64,000 bases of DNA from Maribacter_C sp047345145 (GTDB lineage: Bacteria; Bacteroidota; Bacteroidia; Flavobacteriales; Flavobacteriaceae), in NCBI RefSeq assembly GCF_047345145.1, contig NZ_JBLFER010000007.1, positions 181,276-245,275 on the forward strand. The letters run 5' to 3'. Shown piece after piece: positions 43,435 to 52,262 of this stretch. The notes under the pieces were generated by a model. That model was not told the origin of the DNA. It was given only the letters and a program-made list of their open reading frames with translations, and did not search any database. Both the position numbers and the translations under genes were made by a program. Within the stretch, counting starts at the first letter, position 1. Every line of letters starts with the position of its first letter.

Positions 43435-44430
43435 TTATTTATGTTCTACAAATGGAAAATCTTCTTGCTCGTATACCATATCGTATAATTGTTGTACTGG
43501 CGGATAATCTGATTCCTCAGCGAATTTCTCACACTCGGCAACTCTTGCTTTCACCCCTTTGTCAATCGCTTTGATTTCATCTTCCGTAGCATACTCATTC
43601 TCTTTGATGATATCCAAAACCTGTGTTATTGGGTCAATTTTCTTGTATTCTTCAACTTCTGCTTTGGTTCTATAATGTTGTGCATCTGACATAGAGTGAC
43701 CTCTATAACGGTAGGTTTTCATTTCTAGAAAAGTTGGACCGCCACCACTTCGAGCTCGCTCAATTGCTTTGCTCATTTCTTCAGCAACGGTGACAGGGTT
43801 CATTCCGTCTACAGGTCCACAAGGCATTTCATAACCTAGACCTAATTTCCAGATATCAGTTGAATACGAAGTCCGCTCTACGGATGTTCCCATCGCGTAG
43901 CCGTTATTCTCACAAATAAAAACTACTGGCAATTGCCAAAGCATCGCAAGGTTTAAGGCTTCGTGAAAAGCACCTTGCCGCACAGCACCATCACCCATAT
44001 AACAAAGAGTAACATTATCTCTACCTGCATATTTATCTCCAAACGCCATTCCAGCACCTAATGGAATTTGACCACCGACAATACCATGGCCACCGTGAAA
44101 ACGATGTTCTTTTGAAAAGATATGCATAGAGCCTCCCATTCCTTTTGAGGTTCCAGTTACCTTACCATATAATTCAGCCATTACAGCTTTTGGGTCAACT
44201 CCCATACCTATTGGCTGCACATGATTTCTATAAGCCGTAATCATTCGGTCTTTAGTCAAGTCCATCGCATGTAAAGCTCCCGCCAAAACTGCTTCCTGAC
44301 CATTATATAAGTGTAAGAACCCTCTAACTTTTTGTTGAATGTATACTGCCGCAAGTTTATCTTCAAACTTTCGCCAAAACAACATGTCTTCGTACCACTT
44401 TAAGTAGACCTCTTTGGTGATTTTTTCCAT
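43435..44430 (-). CDS. pdhA: Pyruvate dehydrogenase E1 component, alpha subunit
   Basis: 331 residues. The TPP motif begins GDGAVRQGAFHEALN and ends ICENNGYAMGT. The phosphorylation-loop region YRYRGHSMSDAQHYR is present, as in other E1-alpha subunits. It pairs with pdhB encoded near 20 kb and passes acetyl groups to the adjacent E2. A -7 promoter element lies 40 nt before the start. Confidence 0.95.
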   Translation of the reverse strand: MEKITKEVYLKWYEDMLFWRKFEDKLAAVYIQQKVRGFLHLYNGQEAVLAGALHAMDLTKDRMITAYRNHVQPIGMGVDPKAVMAELYGKVTGTSKGMGGSMHIFSKEHRFHGGHGIVGGQIPLGAGMAFGDKYAGRDNVTLCYMGDGAVRQGAFHEALNLAMLWQLPVVFICENNGYAMGTSVERTSYSTDIWKLGLGYEMPCGPVDGMNPVTVAEEMSKAIERARSGGGPTFLEMKTYRYRGHSMSDAQHYRTKAEVEEYKKIDPITQVLDIIKENEYATEDEIKAIDKGVKARVAECEKFAEESDYPPVQQLYDMVYEQEDFPFVEHK

Positions 44431-44469
44431 TAACTATTGTATTTGTAGAATTTCGGTGAAAACGAAAAA

Positions 44470-44477
44470 CAAAAATA
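44470..44477 (-). promoter_or_regulatory. pdhA promoter (-7 element)
   Basis: TATTTTTG on the minus strand, an exact TAnnTTTG match, with a leader of about 33 nt. No TTG at the usual -33 distance. Confidence 0.48.
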
Positions 44478-44581
44478 CATATTAAATCAATAGTGGGAAA
44501 AAATTGAAGAAAAAGCTTTATTGAAAATTACGTCTGTAACAAAGGTTTACGAAATTGTAGATTTCGATACGATTTTTGACT

Positions 44582-45067
44582 TTATTGCAAGAAGGAATTG
44601 GTAAAAGCAAGTGGAAGAATATCGCCAATAGAATTACATTTCAACACTTCGCCAACAGCACCCATCATTAGTAGTTGAATGGGTTGTTTTTGCTTCACTT
44701 CGTATTCGGATATTGACTGACGACAATTACCACAAGGGGCAGCTGGTTTATCGACTTCATAGTTTTTTGAGGTTGCAGATATCGCAATCGATTTAATTAT
44801 AACATTTGGATACTTGGCGCCTGCTTGAAAGATGGCAACCCGCTCTGCACATAATCCTGATGGATAGGATGCATTCTCTTGATTGTTACCGATAACCACT
44901 TCTCCATTTTCTAAAAGTAAAGCCGCTCCAACCTGAAAATTAGAATAAGGGGCGTAAGCATTTTTTCGCGCTTCAACCGCCGCTATCATCAACTTTAGGT
45001 CAACCTCATGAAGCTCATCGATTGACTCATAAATCTCAAGTTCGAAAGCGATGTTTTTCTTTTCCAT
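44582..45067 (-). CDS. cdd: Cytidine deaminase
   Basis: 161 residues. Zinc site in SGLCAERVAIF (Cys and catalytic Glu) and APCGNCRQ (two Cys), with NAYAPYSNFQVGAALL in the substrate-binding part. It deaminates cytidine and deoxycytidine to uridine forms in salvage. It lies between porV and pdhA, all on one strand but separated by gaps of 84 and 151 nt. Confidence 0.95.
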   Translation of the reverse strand: MEKKNIAFELEIYESIDELHEVDLKLMIAAVEARKNAYAPYSNFQVGAALLLENGEVVIGNNQENASYPSGLCAERVAIFQAGAKYPNVIIKSIAISATSKNYEVDKPAAPCGNCRQSISEYEVKQKQPIQLLMMGAVGEVLKCNSIGDILPLAFTNSFLQ

Positions 45068-45092
45068 TGTTCGAATTTAGACAACTAAATGC

Positions 45093-45126
45093 AAAAAATA
45101 ACAAAACCCACTCGAAAGCAGGTTTT
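45093..45126 (-). terminator. Terminator after porV
   Basis: AAAACC/GGTTTT stem (45103-45108 with 45121-45126 on the plus strand) around a 12-nt loop. On the minus strand it is followed by GTTATTTTTT. Confidence 0.5.
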
Positions 45127-45151
45127 ATTAAATACGTTATCAATTATTCTT

Positions 45152-46312
45152 TTAGTCATTGAAATACTCTTCACCTAAATTAAAGGTAAGTGAAAAGCGC
45201 AATGTATTTTCCAGAGGGTTTCTAACTTGTGAAGTGGAGAACAAATACGACAAATCAATCTGTGCAGATTTGAACGCAAAACCAGCACCTAAAGTGGCGT
45301 ATTTACGTGAACCTTTCTCTTCACTTTCATTGAAGTACCCCGTACGAATCATAAAGGAATCTTGATAGGTATACTCAGCACCAAGTGCCCAAGTAAACTC
45401 TTTTAACTCTTCACCAAAGCCATCAGGCGCATCGCCGAAAGACTTCCCGATACCTTCGAAAAATCCGATTGACTGATACTCATCATTATCTGCTCTATCT
45501 AAAACCCCATCACCGTTAAAATCTTGAGGTGTTGGTACTAGAAGCTTATTGAACTGTGTAGTTAAACCAATAACGTTATCTTGGTCTAGAATAAAATCGA
45601 AGCCAAAACCTGCAGCCAAATTAGTTGGTAAGAAATTCTCTTGACCTCCTTCATCATATTGAATTTTTCCTCCAAGGTTAGAAAAATTGAATCCAGCTCT
45701 CCATCGACCATCAAAACTGTTGTAGGCTTTCTCTCTAGATCTATAGTATCCGGAAACGTCAACAGCAAATGAACTCGCCGCTTGAGAATCCACATTGTTA
45801 TCACCTTGCGGAAGTCTTAAATTAGAACGGATAAAACGTCCGCCTACAGACATTGAAAACGTTGGACTCAACTTTAGAGCGTATGACGCATCTAAAGCTA
45901 ATTCGTTTGGTTTAGCCGTTGTGCCTGGGTCATTAGCAAATTGTCTCAATTCGATTTCACCTAAGGTAAAATAACGTAGACCTATTCCAAACGCACTATT
46001 ATCATCTATCTTATTGTGAAAAGTAGCGTTTAACAAAGAAATATCAGTAATTATACTTTCTAAATAAGGAGTGTAACTAACCCCTATGCCCATCTTTCTC
46101 TCGGCAAAAGCAAATTTTGCGGGATTCCATTGTTGCGAAAAAGCATCTGCTGAAGTTGCTACTCCAACATCGCCCATACCGGCAGAACGGGCATCAGCTG
46201 CAATGGTTAAAAAGGGAACTGCTGTTGTAATAACTCTATCATTATCTTGGGCTGATAATTTACATACAAAAGCAAGTAAAACAAGTATTGAAAATTTCTT
46301 CATTTCTTTCAA
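45152..46312 (-). CDS. porV: Type IX secretion outer-membrane protein PorV
   Basis: 386 residues. The signal peptide ends near LSAQ. An FadL-like barrel begins with RVITTAVPFLTIAADARSAGMGDVGVATSADAFSQQWNPAK-type sequence (residues about 25-65), the PorV hallmark, and ends LRFSLTFNLGEEYF. PorV is the shuttle and receptor that carries type IX substrates to the surface sortase PorU. gldJ lies on the other side, divergent. porU, normally next to porV in Flavobacterium, is not here. An alternative start three codons in (MKKFS) is equally likely. Confidence 0.92.
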   Translation of the reverse strand: MKEMKKFSILVLLAFVCKLSAQDNDRVITTAVPFLTIAADARSAGMGDVGVATSADAFSQQWNPAKFAFAERKMGIGVSYTPYLESIITDISLLNATFHNKIDDNSAFGIGLRYFTLGEIELRQFANDPGTTAKPNELALDASYALKLSPTFSMSVGGRFIRSNLRLPQGDNNVDSQAASSFAVDVSGYYRSREKAYNSFDGRWRAGFNFSNLGGKIQYDEGGQENFLPTNLAAGFGFDFILDQDNVIGLTTQFNKLLVPTPQDFNGDGVLDRADNDEYQSIGFFEGIGKSFGDAPDGFGEELKEFTWALGAEYTYQDSFMIRTGYFNESEEKGSRKYATLGAGFAFKSAQIDLSYLFSTSQVRNPLENTLRFSLTFNLGEEYFND

Positions 46313-46750
46313 GAATAGGTTTAATTGGTATTTTTTTTACAGAACCAATTGTTATGAATAAATAGGTCGTATGACACGTAAACGGGCATTTTAAAGATAT
46401 CTTATGTAAGAACCCCATTATTTTTACTGATTTTTAAAACGAATAAAACAAAATTGAGGAACCTAAATACCTAATAAATACCCTTAGTCGCCTTTAAGCC
46501 ATAATCCTTAACAGCAAAATAAAACGGAAGACGAACCATACTAATGGAGAATTTTTACCGTTATGTAATTTCCATAACTATCTTTTTAACTGAAGGTGGT
46601 GTCATAGCTTTTGAAAAAAAAATTAAAGCAATGAAATATTATGTCTAAATCGTCGTTTTAAATGGCGAAAGTGATACTTAATTTAATCAAAACCCAAATC
46701 AAAAACTACTTGTAATAGCAGTTTACTTATTTGAATCTCAAGTCCTAATT
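46313..46750. other. 438-bp gap between porV and gldJ; no gene seen
   Basis: AT-rich divergent gap with no convincing open frame and no RNA motif that I recognise. It must hold the promoters for both porV and gldJ. For gldJ the nearest candidate is TTATTTG near 46728, one base off the usual spacing. There is no trace of a porU-like sequence in the gap. Confidence 0.6.
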
Positions 46751-48418
46751 ATGAAAAAAAAGTTTATCAAAGTTGTACTTTCTTTCGCAGTAATAGCGGG
46801 AGGTTTTACAGTAACCAGCTGCAAAAAATCTTCCTCTTCAAAAAGCGTTTCAAGAGCTACAGGTTGGAAAATTAATGACAAAGAAGGTGGTTTCCAATTT
46901 AACACCGATTTCAAGGAGCAAGAAACTGCTCCAGGTCTTGTGTTTGTAGAAGGTGGTACTTTTACTAAAGGTAAAGTACAAGATGATGTAATGCATGATT
47001 GGAACAATACTCCAACTTCGCAGCATGTTCAATCCTTTTATATGGATGAGACAGAGGTTACGAATGTTATGTATCTTGAATATTTAGATTACTTGAAGAG
47101 CGTTTATCCTCCAGAAAATCCGAAATACACAAATATCTATAAAGGTGCTTTACCTGATACTTTAGTTTGGAGAAACCGTTTAGGCTTTAACGAAACTATG
47201 ACAAATAACTATTTGCGTCATCCAGCCTATGCTGAATACCCTGTAGTTGGTGTTAATTGGATTCAAGCTACTCAGTTTGCAGAATGGAGAACTGATAGAG
47301 TTAATGAAGTATTATTAGAGAAAGAGGGTTACCTATCTTCAGAAGCAAAATACAAAGCTGCATCAGGCGAAGTTGAAGGCACCTTTAGTACTGAAGCATA
47401 TTTAAATAGACCTGAATCTGTTTATAATGGTCAAATTGATTCTTTACAAGGAAAGCAGAAAAAAGATAGTGTAAACACATTCGCAAACAGAAGTACTGGA
47501 ATTATCTCTCCTGAATACAGACTACCAACAGAAACAGAATGGGAATATGCTGCTCAGGCGAATCAAGGTACACGTGAGTATAACAACTACAGAGGTAGAA
47601 AAAAATATCCATGGGAAGGTGACTATACCAGAAACGGACAACGTGTCGGTAGAGGTGATCAGTTAGCCAACTTTAAGCAAGGAAAAGGTGATTATGGTGG
47701 AATCGCAGGATGGTCTGATGATGGTGCTGATATTACAGCAGAAGTTATGTCTTACAAGCCAAATGATTTAGGCCTGTACGATATGGCAGGTAACGTAGCT
47801 GAATGGGTATCTGATGTATATCGTCCTATTGTTGATGATGAGGTAAGTGATTTCAACTATTATAGAGGTAACATTTATATGAAAACCGCAATTGGTGAAG
47901 ATGGTAAAGTAAATATCCTAAGAGACTCAGTTGTTTATGACACGTTGCCAAATGGTAAGGTGGTAGCCGTTAACCTTCCTGGTGAAATCAAGATGGTTCC
48001 TGTTGATGAAGAAGAAACTTATTTAAGAACTAATTTTGACTCTAGTGATAATAGAGCATATAGAGATGGTGATCCAGGTTCATCAAGATTCTTTGATAGA
48101 TTCAGTGATGAAGAAGACGAGGAAAATCAAAGAAAAATGTACGATTCACCTAAGCATAAAGTTGAGCGTGATTCGGCAGGAAAAATAACACGTCAGTATG
48201 ACCAGTCTAACAACAGAACAACTTTGATAAACGATGAGGTTCGTGTTTTCAAGGGAGGTTCATGGAGAGATAGAGCATACTGGTTAGACCCCGCTCAAAG
48301 AAGATACTTACCGCAATATATGGCAACAGATTATATTGGTTTTAGATGTGCCATGTCAAGAGTTGGTTCTAAGTCAAAAACAAAGAACAAAACACCAAGA
48401 GGTAAAAAAGCAAAGTAA
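46751..48418 (+). CDS. gldJ: Gliding motility lipoprotein GldJ
   Basis: 555 residues. The lipobox VTSC (about Cys24) marks an outer-membrane lipoprotein. The body is a formylglycine-generating-enzyme-like fold (VEGGTFTKGKV, MDETEVTNVMYLEYLDYL, YRLPTETEWEYAA, YDMAGNVAEWVSDVY, VFKGGSWRD and YIGFRCAMS) without the catalytic cysteines of true sulfatase-modifying enzymes. GldJ stabilises GldK and the type IX machinery and is needed for gliding in F. johnsoniae. A basic tail ends the protein. A strong terminator follows. Confidence 0.94.
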   Translation: MKKKFIKVVLSFAVIAGGFTVTSCKKSSSSKSVSRATGWKINDKEGGFQFNTDFKEQETAPGLVFVEGGTFTKGKVQDDVMHDWNNTPTSQHVQSFYMDETEVTNVMYLEYLDYLKSVYPPENPKYTNIYKGALPDTLVWRNRLGFNETMTNNYLRHPAYAEYPVVGVNWIQATQFAEWRTDRVNEVLLEKEGYLSSEAKYKAASGEVEGTFSTEAYLNRPESVYNGQIDSLQGKQKKDSVNTFANRSTGIISPEYRLPTETEWEYAAQANQGTREYNNYRGRKKYPWEGDYTRNGQRVGRGDQLANFKQGKGDYGGIAGWSDDGADITAEVMSYKPNDLGLYDMAGNVAEWVSDVYRPIVDDEVSDFNYYRGNIYMKTAIGEDGKVNILRDSVVYDTLPNGKVVAVNLPGEIKMVPVDEEETYLRTNFDSSDNRAYRDGDPGSSRFFDRFSDEEDEENQRKMYDSPKHKVERDSAGKITRQYDQSNNRTTLINDEVRVFKGGSWRDRAYWLDPAQRRYLPQYMATDYIGFRCAMSRVGSKSKTKNKTPRGKKAK

Positions 48419-48439
48419 GGAATTGCTGGAGAAAGATAG

Positions 48440-48472
48440 AAAGCCCTGATATTTATGTCAGGGCTTTTTTTA
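48440..48472 (+). terminator. Terminator after gldJ
   Basis: AAGCCCTGA (48441-48449) pairs with TCAGGGCTT (48458-48466), followed by a T-run to 48471. Confidence 0.85.
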
Positions 48473-48484
48473 TACTTTTGTTTT

Positions 48485-49762
48485 ATGAATATAGCCAAAT
48501 TGTACTCCATTTTTTTAGAGTTCCCAAACGTATGTACAGACACTCGTAAAATAACCAAAGACTGTATCTTCTTCGCTTTGAAAGGTGATAACTTCAATGG
48601 AAATAAGTTTGCTTTTGATGCACTAAAAAAAGGAGCGAAATACGCAGTAATCGATGAAAAAAAATATGCGGATTCTAATTCTTATTTACTAGTTGGTGAT
48701 GTTCTAAAAACACTTCAAGAATTGGCGAAACATCACAGAAATGAAAGTTCTGCAAAAGTGATTAGCTTGACGGGGAGTAATGGCAAAACCACAACCAAAG
48801 AATTAATCAATTGCGTACTTTCAAAAAAATATAAAACTATCGCCACCGTTGGTAATTTGAATAATCATATTGGTGTTCCCTTGACGCTCCTATCCATAAA
48901 GCCCGAAACTGAAATTGCAATTGTAGAAATGGGCGCTAATCACCAAAAAGAAATTGAATTTTTATGCGGAATTGCACAACCTGATTTTGGATACATTACA
49001 AATTTTGGTAAGGCTCACCTAGAAGGCTTCGGTGGTGAGCTAGGAGTTATAAAAGGCAAAAGTGAATTGTATGATTATCTCTTATCCAACAACCAAAATG
49101 TTTTTCTAAATGCAGATGATCCTATTCAATTGGAAAAGCTTGGAAGGCACATAAAAAAAATTGGTTTCAGTAAAGACAATCATGAATTTTATAGGATTGA
49201 ATTTTTGGAGGCAAATCCTTTTGTGCAAATTAAAATTGAAGATCTTACCATCAATTCGCAACTCATCGGAAGTTATAATTTTACCAACTGTGCAGCGGCT
49301 GTTCTTATGGGCAAATACTTTGGAGTTCCTTTGGAAGCTGTAAAGGAAGCTATCGAATCATATGCCCCTGCAAATAATCGCTCTCAAATTTTAAACAAAA
49401 ATGGACACAGCGTTATTTTGGATGCCTATAACGCCAACCCGACTAGTATGAAAGCGGCCCTAGATAATTTTCAAACCATGGAAGGCAAAAACAAAATAGC
49501 TTTCTTAGGTGATATGTTTGAGCTTGGTATAACAGCTAAAATAGAACATCAGAACATTGCAGACTTGGCGGCAGAACATGACCTAAATGATGTGTATTTG
49601 ATCGGTGAAAATTTTAACGGCATTAAAACTTCTTTGAAAACATTTGAATCTTTTGATTCAGTAGCTGATTATTTAAAAAATAATCCTTTAAAGGAAAAGG
49701 CAGCTTTGCTAATAAAAGGTTCGCGCGGCATGGCTTTGGAGCGCCTGTTAGATATCATCTAA
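48485..49762 (+). CDS. murF: UDP-N-acetylmuramoyl-tripeptide--D-Ala-D-Ala ligase
   Basis: 425 residues from ATG 48485 (MNIAKLYSIFLE); a start ten codons earlier lies in the terminator region and is rejected. The last cytoplasmic step of peptidoglycan precursor assembly. Seen: VCTDTRKI, the Mur ATP-binding LTGSNGKTTTKE, VEMGANHQKEIEFL, and YNANPTSMKAALDNF in the C-terminal domain. It stands apart from other mur genes except murI, 17 kb upstream. Confidence 0.94.
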   Translation: MNIAKLYSIFLEFPNVCTDTRKITKDCIFFALKGDNFNGNKFAFDALKKGAKYAVIDEKKYADSNSYLLVGDVLKTLQELAKHHRNESSAKVISLTGSNGKTTTKELINCVLSKKYKTIATVGNLNNHIGVPLTLLSIKPETEIAIVEMGANHQKEIEFLCGIAQPDFGYITNFGKAHLEGFGGELGVIKGKSELYDYLLSNNQNVFLNADDPIQLEKLGRHIKKIGFSKDNHEFYRIEFLEANPFVQIKIEDLTINSQLIGSYNFTNCAAAVLMGKYFGVPLEAVKEAIESYAPANNRSQILNKNGHSVILDAYNANPTSMKAALDNFQTMEGKNKIAFLGDMFELGITAKIEHQNIADLAAEHDLNDVYLIGENFNGIKTSLKTFESFDSVADYLKNNPLKEKAALLIKGSRGMALERLLDII

Positions 49763-49786
49763 ATTCCTCTACACTGAAAATTCAAG

Positions 49787-49861
49787 TGGGTCATACTGGA
49801 TTCGAACCAGTGACCTCTGCCCTGTCAAGGCAGCGCTCTAAACCAACTGAGCTAATAACCC
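49787..49861 (-). tRNA. tRNA-Val (anticodon GAC)
   Basis: Acceptor stem GGGTTAT (49861-49855) with ATGACCC (49794-49788), discriminator A at 49787. The anticodon arm CTGCC-TTGACAG-GGCAG gives GAC, read as valine. T arm with GGTTCGAATCC. CCA is not encoded. A weak promoter (TACCTTAG, TTG 22 nt before) is possible between it and the upstream terminator. Confidence 0.95.
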
Positions 49862-49924
49862 TTTGAAGTTTGCTAAGGTAGTATTTATTTCAATTTTAAA
49901 AACAATCCAAAAATACTCTTCTAA

Positions 49925-49959
49925 ATAAAAAAGCTTCCGATAAATCGGAAGCTTTTTTT
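49925..49959 (-). terminator. Terminator between the two tRNA-Val genes
   Basis: AAGCTTCCGAT (49931-49941) pairs with ATCGGAAGCTT (49944-49954) around AA, with T-runs in both directions. It ends the tRNA-Val(TAC) transcript. Confidence 0.8.
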
Positions 49960-49960
49960 G

Positions 49961-50035
49961 TGGGCCCTACTGGATTCGAACCAGTGACCCCCTGCTTGTA
50001 AGGCAGGTGCTCTGAACCAACTGAGCTAAGAGCCC
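49961..50035 (-). tRNA. tRNA-Val (anticodon TAC)
   Basis: Acceptor stem GGGCTCT (50035-50029) with AGGGCCC (49968-49962), discriminator A at 49961. The anticodon arm CCTGC-CTTACAA-GCAGG gives TAC, reading valine GUA/GUG and probably others. T arm GGTTCGAATCC. CCA is not encoded. A strong promoter lies seven bases upstream. Confidence 0.95.
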
Positions 50036-50048
50036 TAAAAAGGGATTG

Positions 50049-50079
50049 CAAATATAGAATAGTTTTAGTTACTCCAAAA
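50049..50079 (-). promoter_or_regulatory. Promoter of tRNA-Val(TAC)
   Basis: Minus strand: TTTTG (50079-50075), an 18-base spacer, TATATTTG (50056-50049). Both elements match the Bacteroidota consensus. The start would be about 50042, just before the mature tRNA 5' end. Confidence 0.7.
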
Positions 50080-50096
50080 GAAAAAGAAAGAAAAAA

Positions 50097-51308
50097 TTAA
50101 ACCACCTCAGCCACCACAAAATTACTTCCTCCAATAAAGATGAAATCCGATTTTGAAGCATTCTTTTCTGCAGCTTTTTTGGCCTTCTTTACCGAACTAT
50201 AAACTCTCCCTTTTAAACCTAATTTAATCGCTTCATCCTTCAATAAATCAGCATCTAATCTTCTTTGAATATTTGGTTCGCAGAAATAATAGACAGCACT
50301 CTTTGGAAATAGCGGAAGAACTGCTTCCAAATTTTTATCCTTCACAAAGCCCAGAACAATATGCAATTTATCAAACTTTTGTTGCTCGATTTGCTCCAAA
50401 ACCAATGTCAATCCTTCTCTATTATGCGCGGTATCACAAACTATTTTAGGTTGTTTTTCAAGTATTTGCCATCTTCCAAGGAGACCTGTGTTTTCGACCA
50501 CTTTTTTAAGTCCTGTTTTAATGTGCTTTTTTCGAACGTCAAATCCATTCAATTCCTTTAAAGTAGCAACAACACCTTTAATATTCTTCGATTGGCAATT
50601 TCCTAAAAGAGAGGTTTCAAACTCAACTTCCATTGTTTGACTTGCGAATGCTAGCTTTGAATTTTTCAATTTGGCTACGCCTTCGAATACTTCAGAAATT
50701 TCCTTTTGATATTCGCTAACCACAATAGGAACATTTTCTTTTATGATACCCGCTTTTTCATAGGCGATTTTACCCAAGGTATCACCAAGAATATCCATAT
50801 GGTCCAAACCAATGTTAGTAATCAGGGAAACCTCCGGAGTTATAATATTAGTAGAATCGAATCGGCCTCCTAAGCCTACTTCTACAATAGCGATGTCTAC
50901 ATTCTTCTTAGCGAAATAATCGAAGGCCATCCCAACAGTCATTTCGAAAAATGAGAGTTTATTTTCCTCAAAAAAAGATTCATTTTTTGAAATAAAATCT
51001 ACTACGAACTTCTTACCAACTGTTTTACCGTTGATTCGAATGCGCTCTCGGAAATCTTTTAAATGGGGTGAAGTATATAATCCGACTTTATGCCCTGCTT
51101 CTTGCAAGATGGAAGCCAGCATATGGCTACTGGAGCCTTTACCATTGGTTCCTGCAACATGAATGCTTTTGAATTTTTTCTCAGGATTACCCAAATGTTC
51201 TGAAAACAGAAGTATTTTATCGAGCTTGTGACTGAGTGCGTCTTTTCCCAGTTTTTGATACATGGGAAGTTGCGCGAACATCCACTCTAAAGTCTCTTTG
51301 TAGGTCAC
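50097..51308 (-). CDS. folC: Folylpolyglutamate / dihydrofolate synthase
   Basis: 403 residues. Mur-ligase-like ATP domain VAGTNGKGSSSHMLASIL, then GLYTSPHL, VEVGLGGRFDSTN, and a C-terminal domain with VCDTAHNREGLTLVLEQI. It adds glutamate to folates and may also make dihydrofolate. It overlaps the tonB stop by four bases, so it is translated from the same message as the exbB-exbD-tonB operon, a common Bacteroidota arrangement. Confidence 0.92.
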   Translation of the reverse strand: MTYKETLEWMFAQLPMYQKLGKDALSHKLDKILLFSEHLGNPEKKFKSIHVAGTNGKGSSSHMLASILQEAGHKVGLYTSPHLKDFRERIRINGKTVGKKFVVDFISKNESFFEENKLSFFEMTVGMAFDYFAKKNVDIAIVEVGLGGRFDSTNIITPEVSLITNIGLDHMDILGDTLGKIAYEKAGIIKENVPIVVSEYQKEISEVFEGVAKLKNSKLAFASQTMEVEFETSLLGNCQSKNIKGVVATLKELNGFDVRKKHIKTGLKKVVENTGLLGRWQILEKQPKIVCDTAHNREGLTLVLEQIEQQKFDKLHIVLGFVKDKNLEAVLPLFPKSAVYYFCEPNIQRRLDADLLKDEAIKLGLKGRVYSSVKKAKKAAEKNASKSDFIFIGGSNFVVAEVV

Positions 51309-52252
51309 TCTCCTAACTTGAAATTCACCACTACAAAACCTACTTGAGAACTAGGCGCATTGGAATCCAAATTCCATTTGTGCTTAAATGCAGTTTTCTT
51401 AGCCGGTTCTAGCAAACACGGATCATTGTTGGTTGTTCCTTTTACTCCAGGGGTTGCACTTATTACATTCCCATTTCTATCCACAACGATTTTAACCACT
51501 ACTCTACCTGCCTGATTGCATTCTTGTGGCACTTTACCTTTTCGTACTAACGACCGTCCGTTAAGTCCGTAACCACCTGTTCCGCTTCCTGAACCGGGAC
51601 TACCATAATAACTCGTAGCATAAGGGTCTCCCCCAGGCTGGCCTTTATCCCCAGCTCGATCATCATCGCCTTCTGAACCAGATGCCGTCCCGTCGGACTT
51701 GTTTAGTCCGCCCATCAACTCATCAAGTTTCTTCTTTTTGGCTTCCTGTTCTTTTCTAGCCTTCTCCTCAGCATCTTTCTTTTGCTGGGCAATTTTAGCT
51801 GCTTTGGCTTTCTCTCTCTTTATGGCGTCTTCCTTTCTCTTTTGCTCTGCTTTGGCAGCATCTTCAGCTCTTTTCTTAGCCTCTTTGGCTTGCTTGATTT
51901 TTATGGCTTCCTCACTTTCCCTGGTCAATACCTTTTCTGAAGGCGATTCTTTCTCGACTACTTTTTTAGGTTCTTCTTCTACAACTTCCTCCTCAATCAC
52001 TTCCTCTATTACTTCTTCTTGTTTTGTAGGTTCAACGGGCGGTGTATCTAAAGGTTCCGAGCGAATTTTTTCTTTGGGTTGAACTCGTCCTTTTCCAAAT
52101 TCTGTGGTTCCGAAATTAACTGAAATACCGTTTTCTTCAGGAGGATCTATATAGGTAAGTCCTATATAGAAAAGTACAAGGAGTAGTACACTCAACAGCA
52201 GTGTCGTGAGTGTAAATGATTTTTTCTTGTGTCTCGTATCTAAGAATGACAT
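51305..52252 (-). CDS. tonB: TonB energy transducer (exbBD operon)
   Basis: 315 residues from ATG 52252 (MSFLDTRHKKKSFT); a start 20 codons earlier would overlap exbD and is rejected. N-terminal TM (TLLLSVLLLVLFYIGLTY). A long periplasmic linker follows: acidic, Glu/Val-rich (VIEEVIEEEVVEEEPKK), then Lys/Ala/Glu-rich heptad-like sequence (about 110-200). A Gly-rich stretch and a short C-terminal TonB-like domain (GRVVVKIVVDRNGNVI, ending VGFVVVNFKLGE) complete it. It relays the ExbB/ExbD proton force to receptors. Confidence 0.9.
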   Translation of the reverse strand: MSFLDTRHKKKSFTLTTLLLSVLLLVLFYIGLTYIDPPEENGISVNFGTTEFGKGRVQPKEKIRSEPLDTPPVEPTKQEEVIEEVIEEEVVEEEPKKVVEKESPSEKVLTRESEEAIKIKQAKEAKKRAEDAAKAEQKRKEDAIKREKAKAAKIAQQKKDAEEKARKEQEAKKKKLDELMGGLNKSDGTASGSEGDDDRAGDKGQPGGDPYATSYYGSPGSGSGTGGYGLNGRSLVRKGKVPQECNQAGRVVVKIVVDRNGNVISATPGVKGTTNNDPCLLEPAKKTAFKHKWNLDSNAPSSQVGFVVVNFKLGE

Positions 52253-52262
52253 GCGCTCGTAC

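Noticed and set aside
42931..43488. Plus-strand frame of 185 codons opposite pdhC
   Set aside because: It mirrors the duplicated lipoyl domains of E2, which explains its apparent internal repeat; the minus-strand gene is certain.
46544..46648. Possible 34-residue protein in the porV-gldJ gap
   Set aside because: Short, no ribosome site, no recognisable feature; kept only as part of the gap description.
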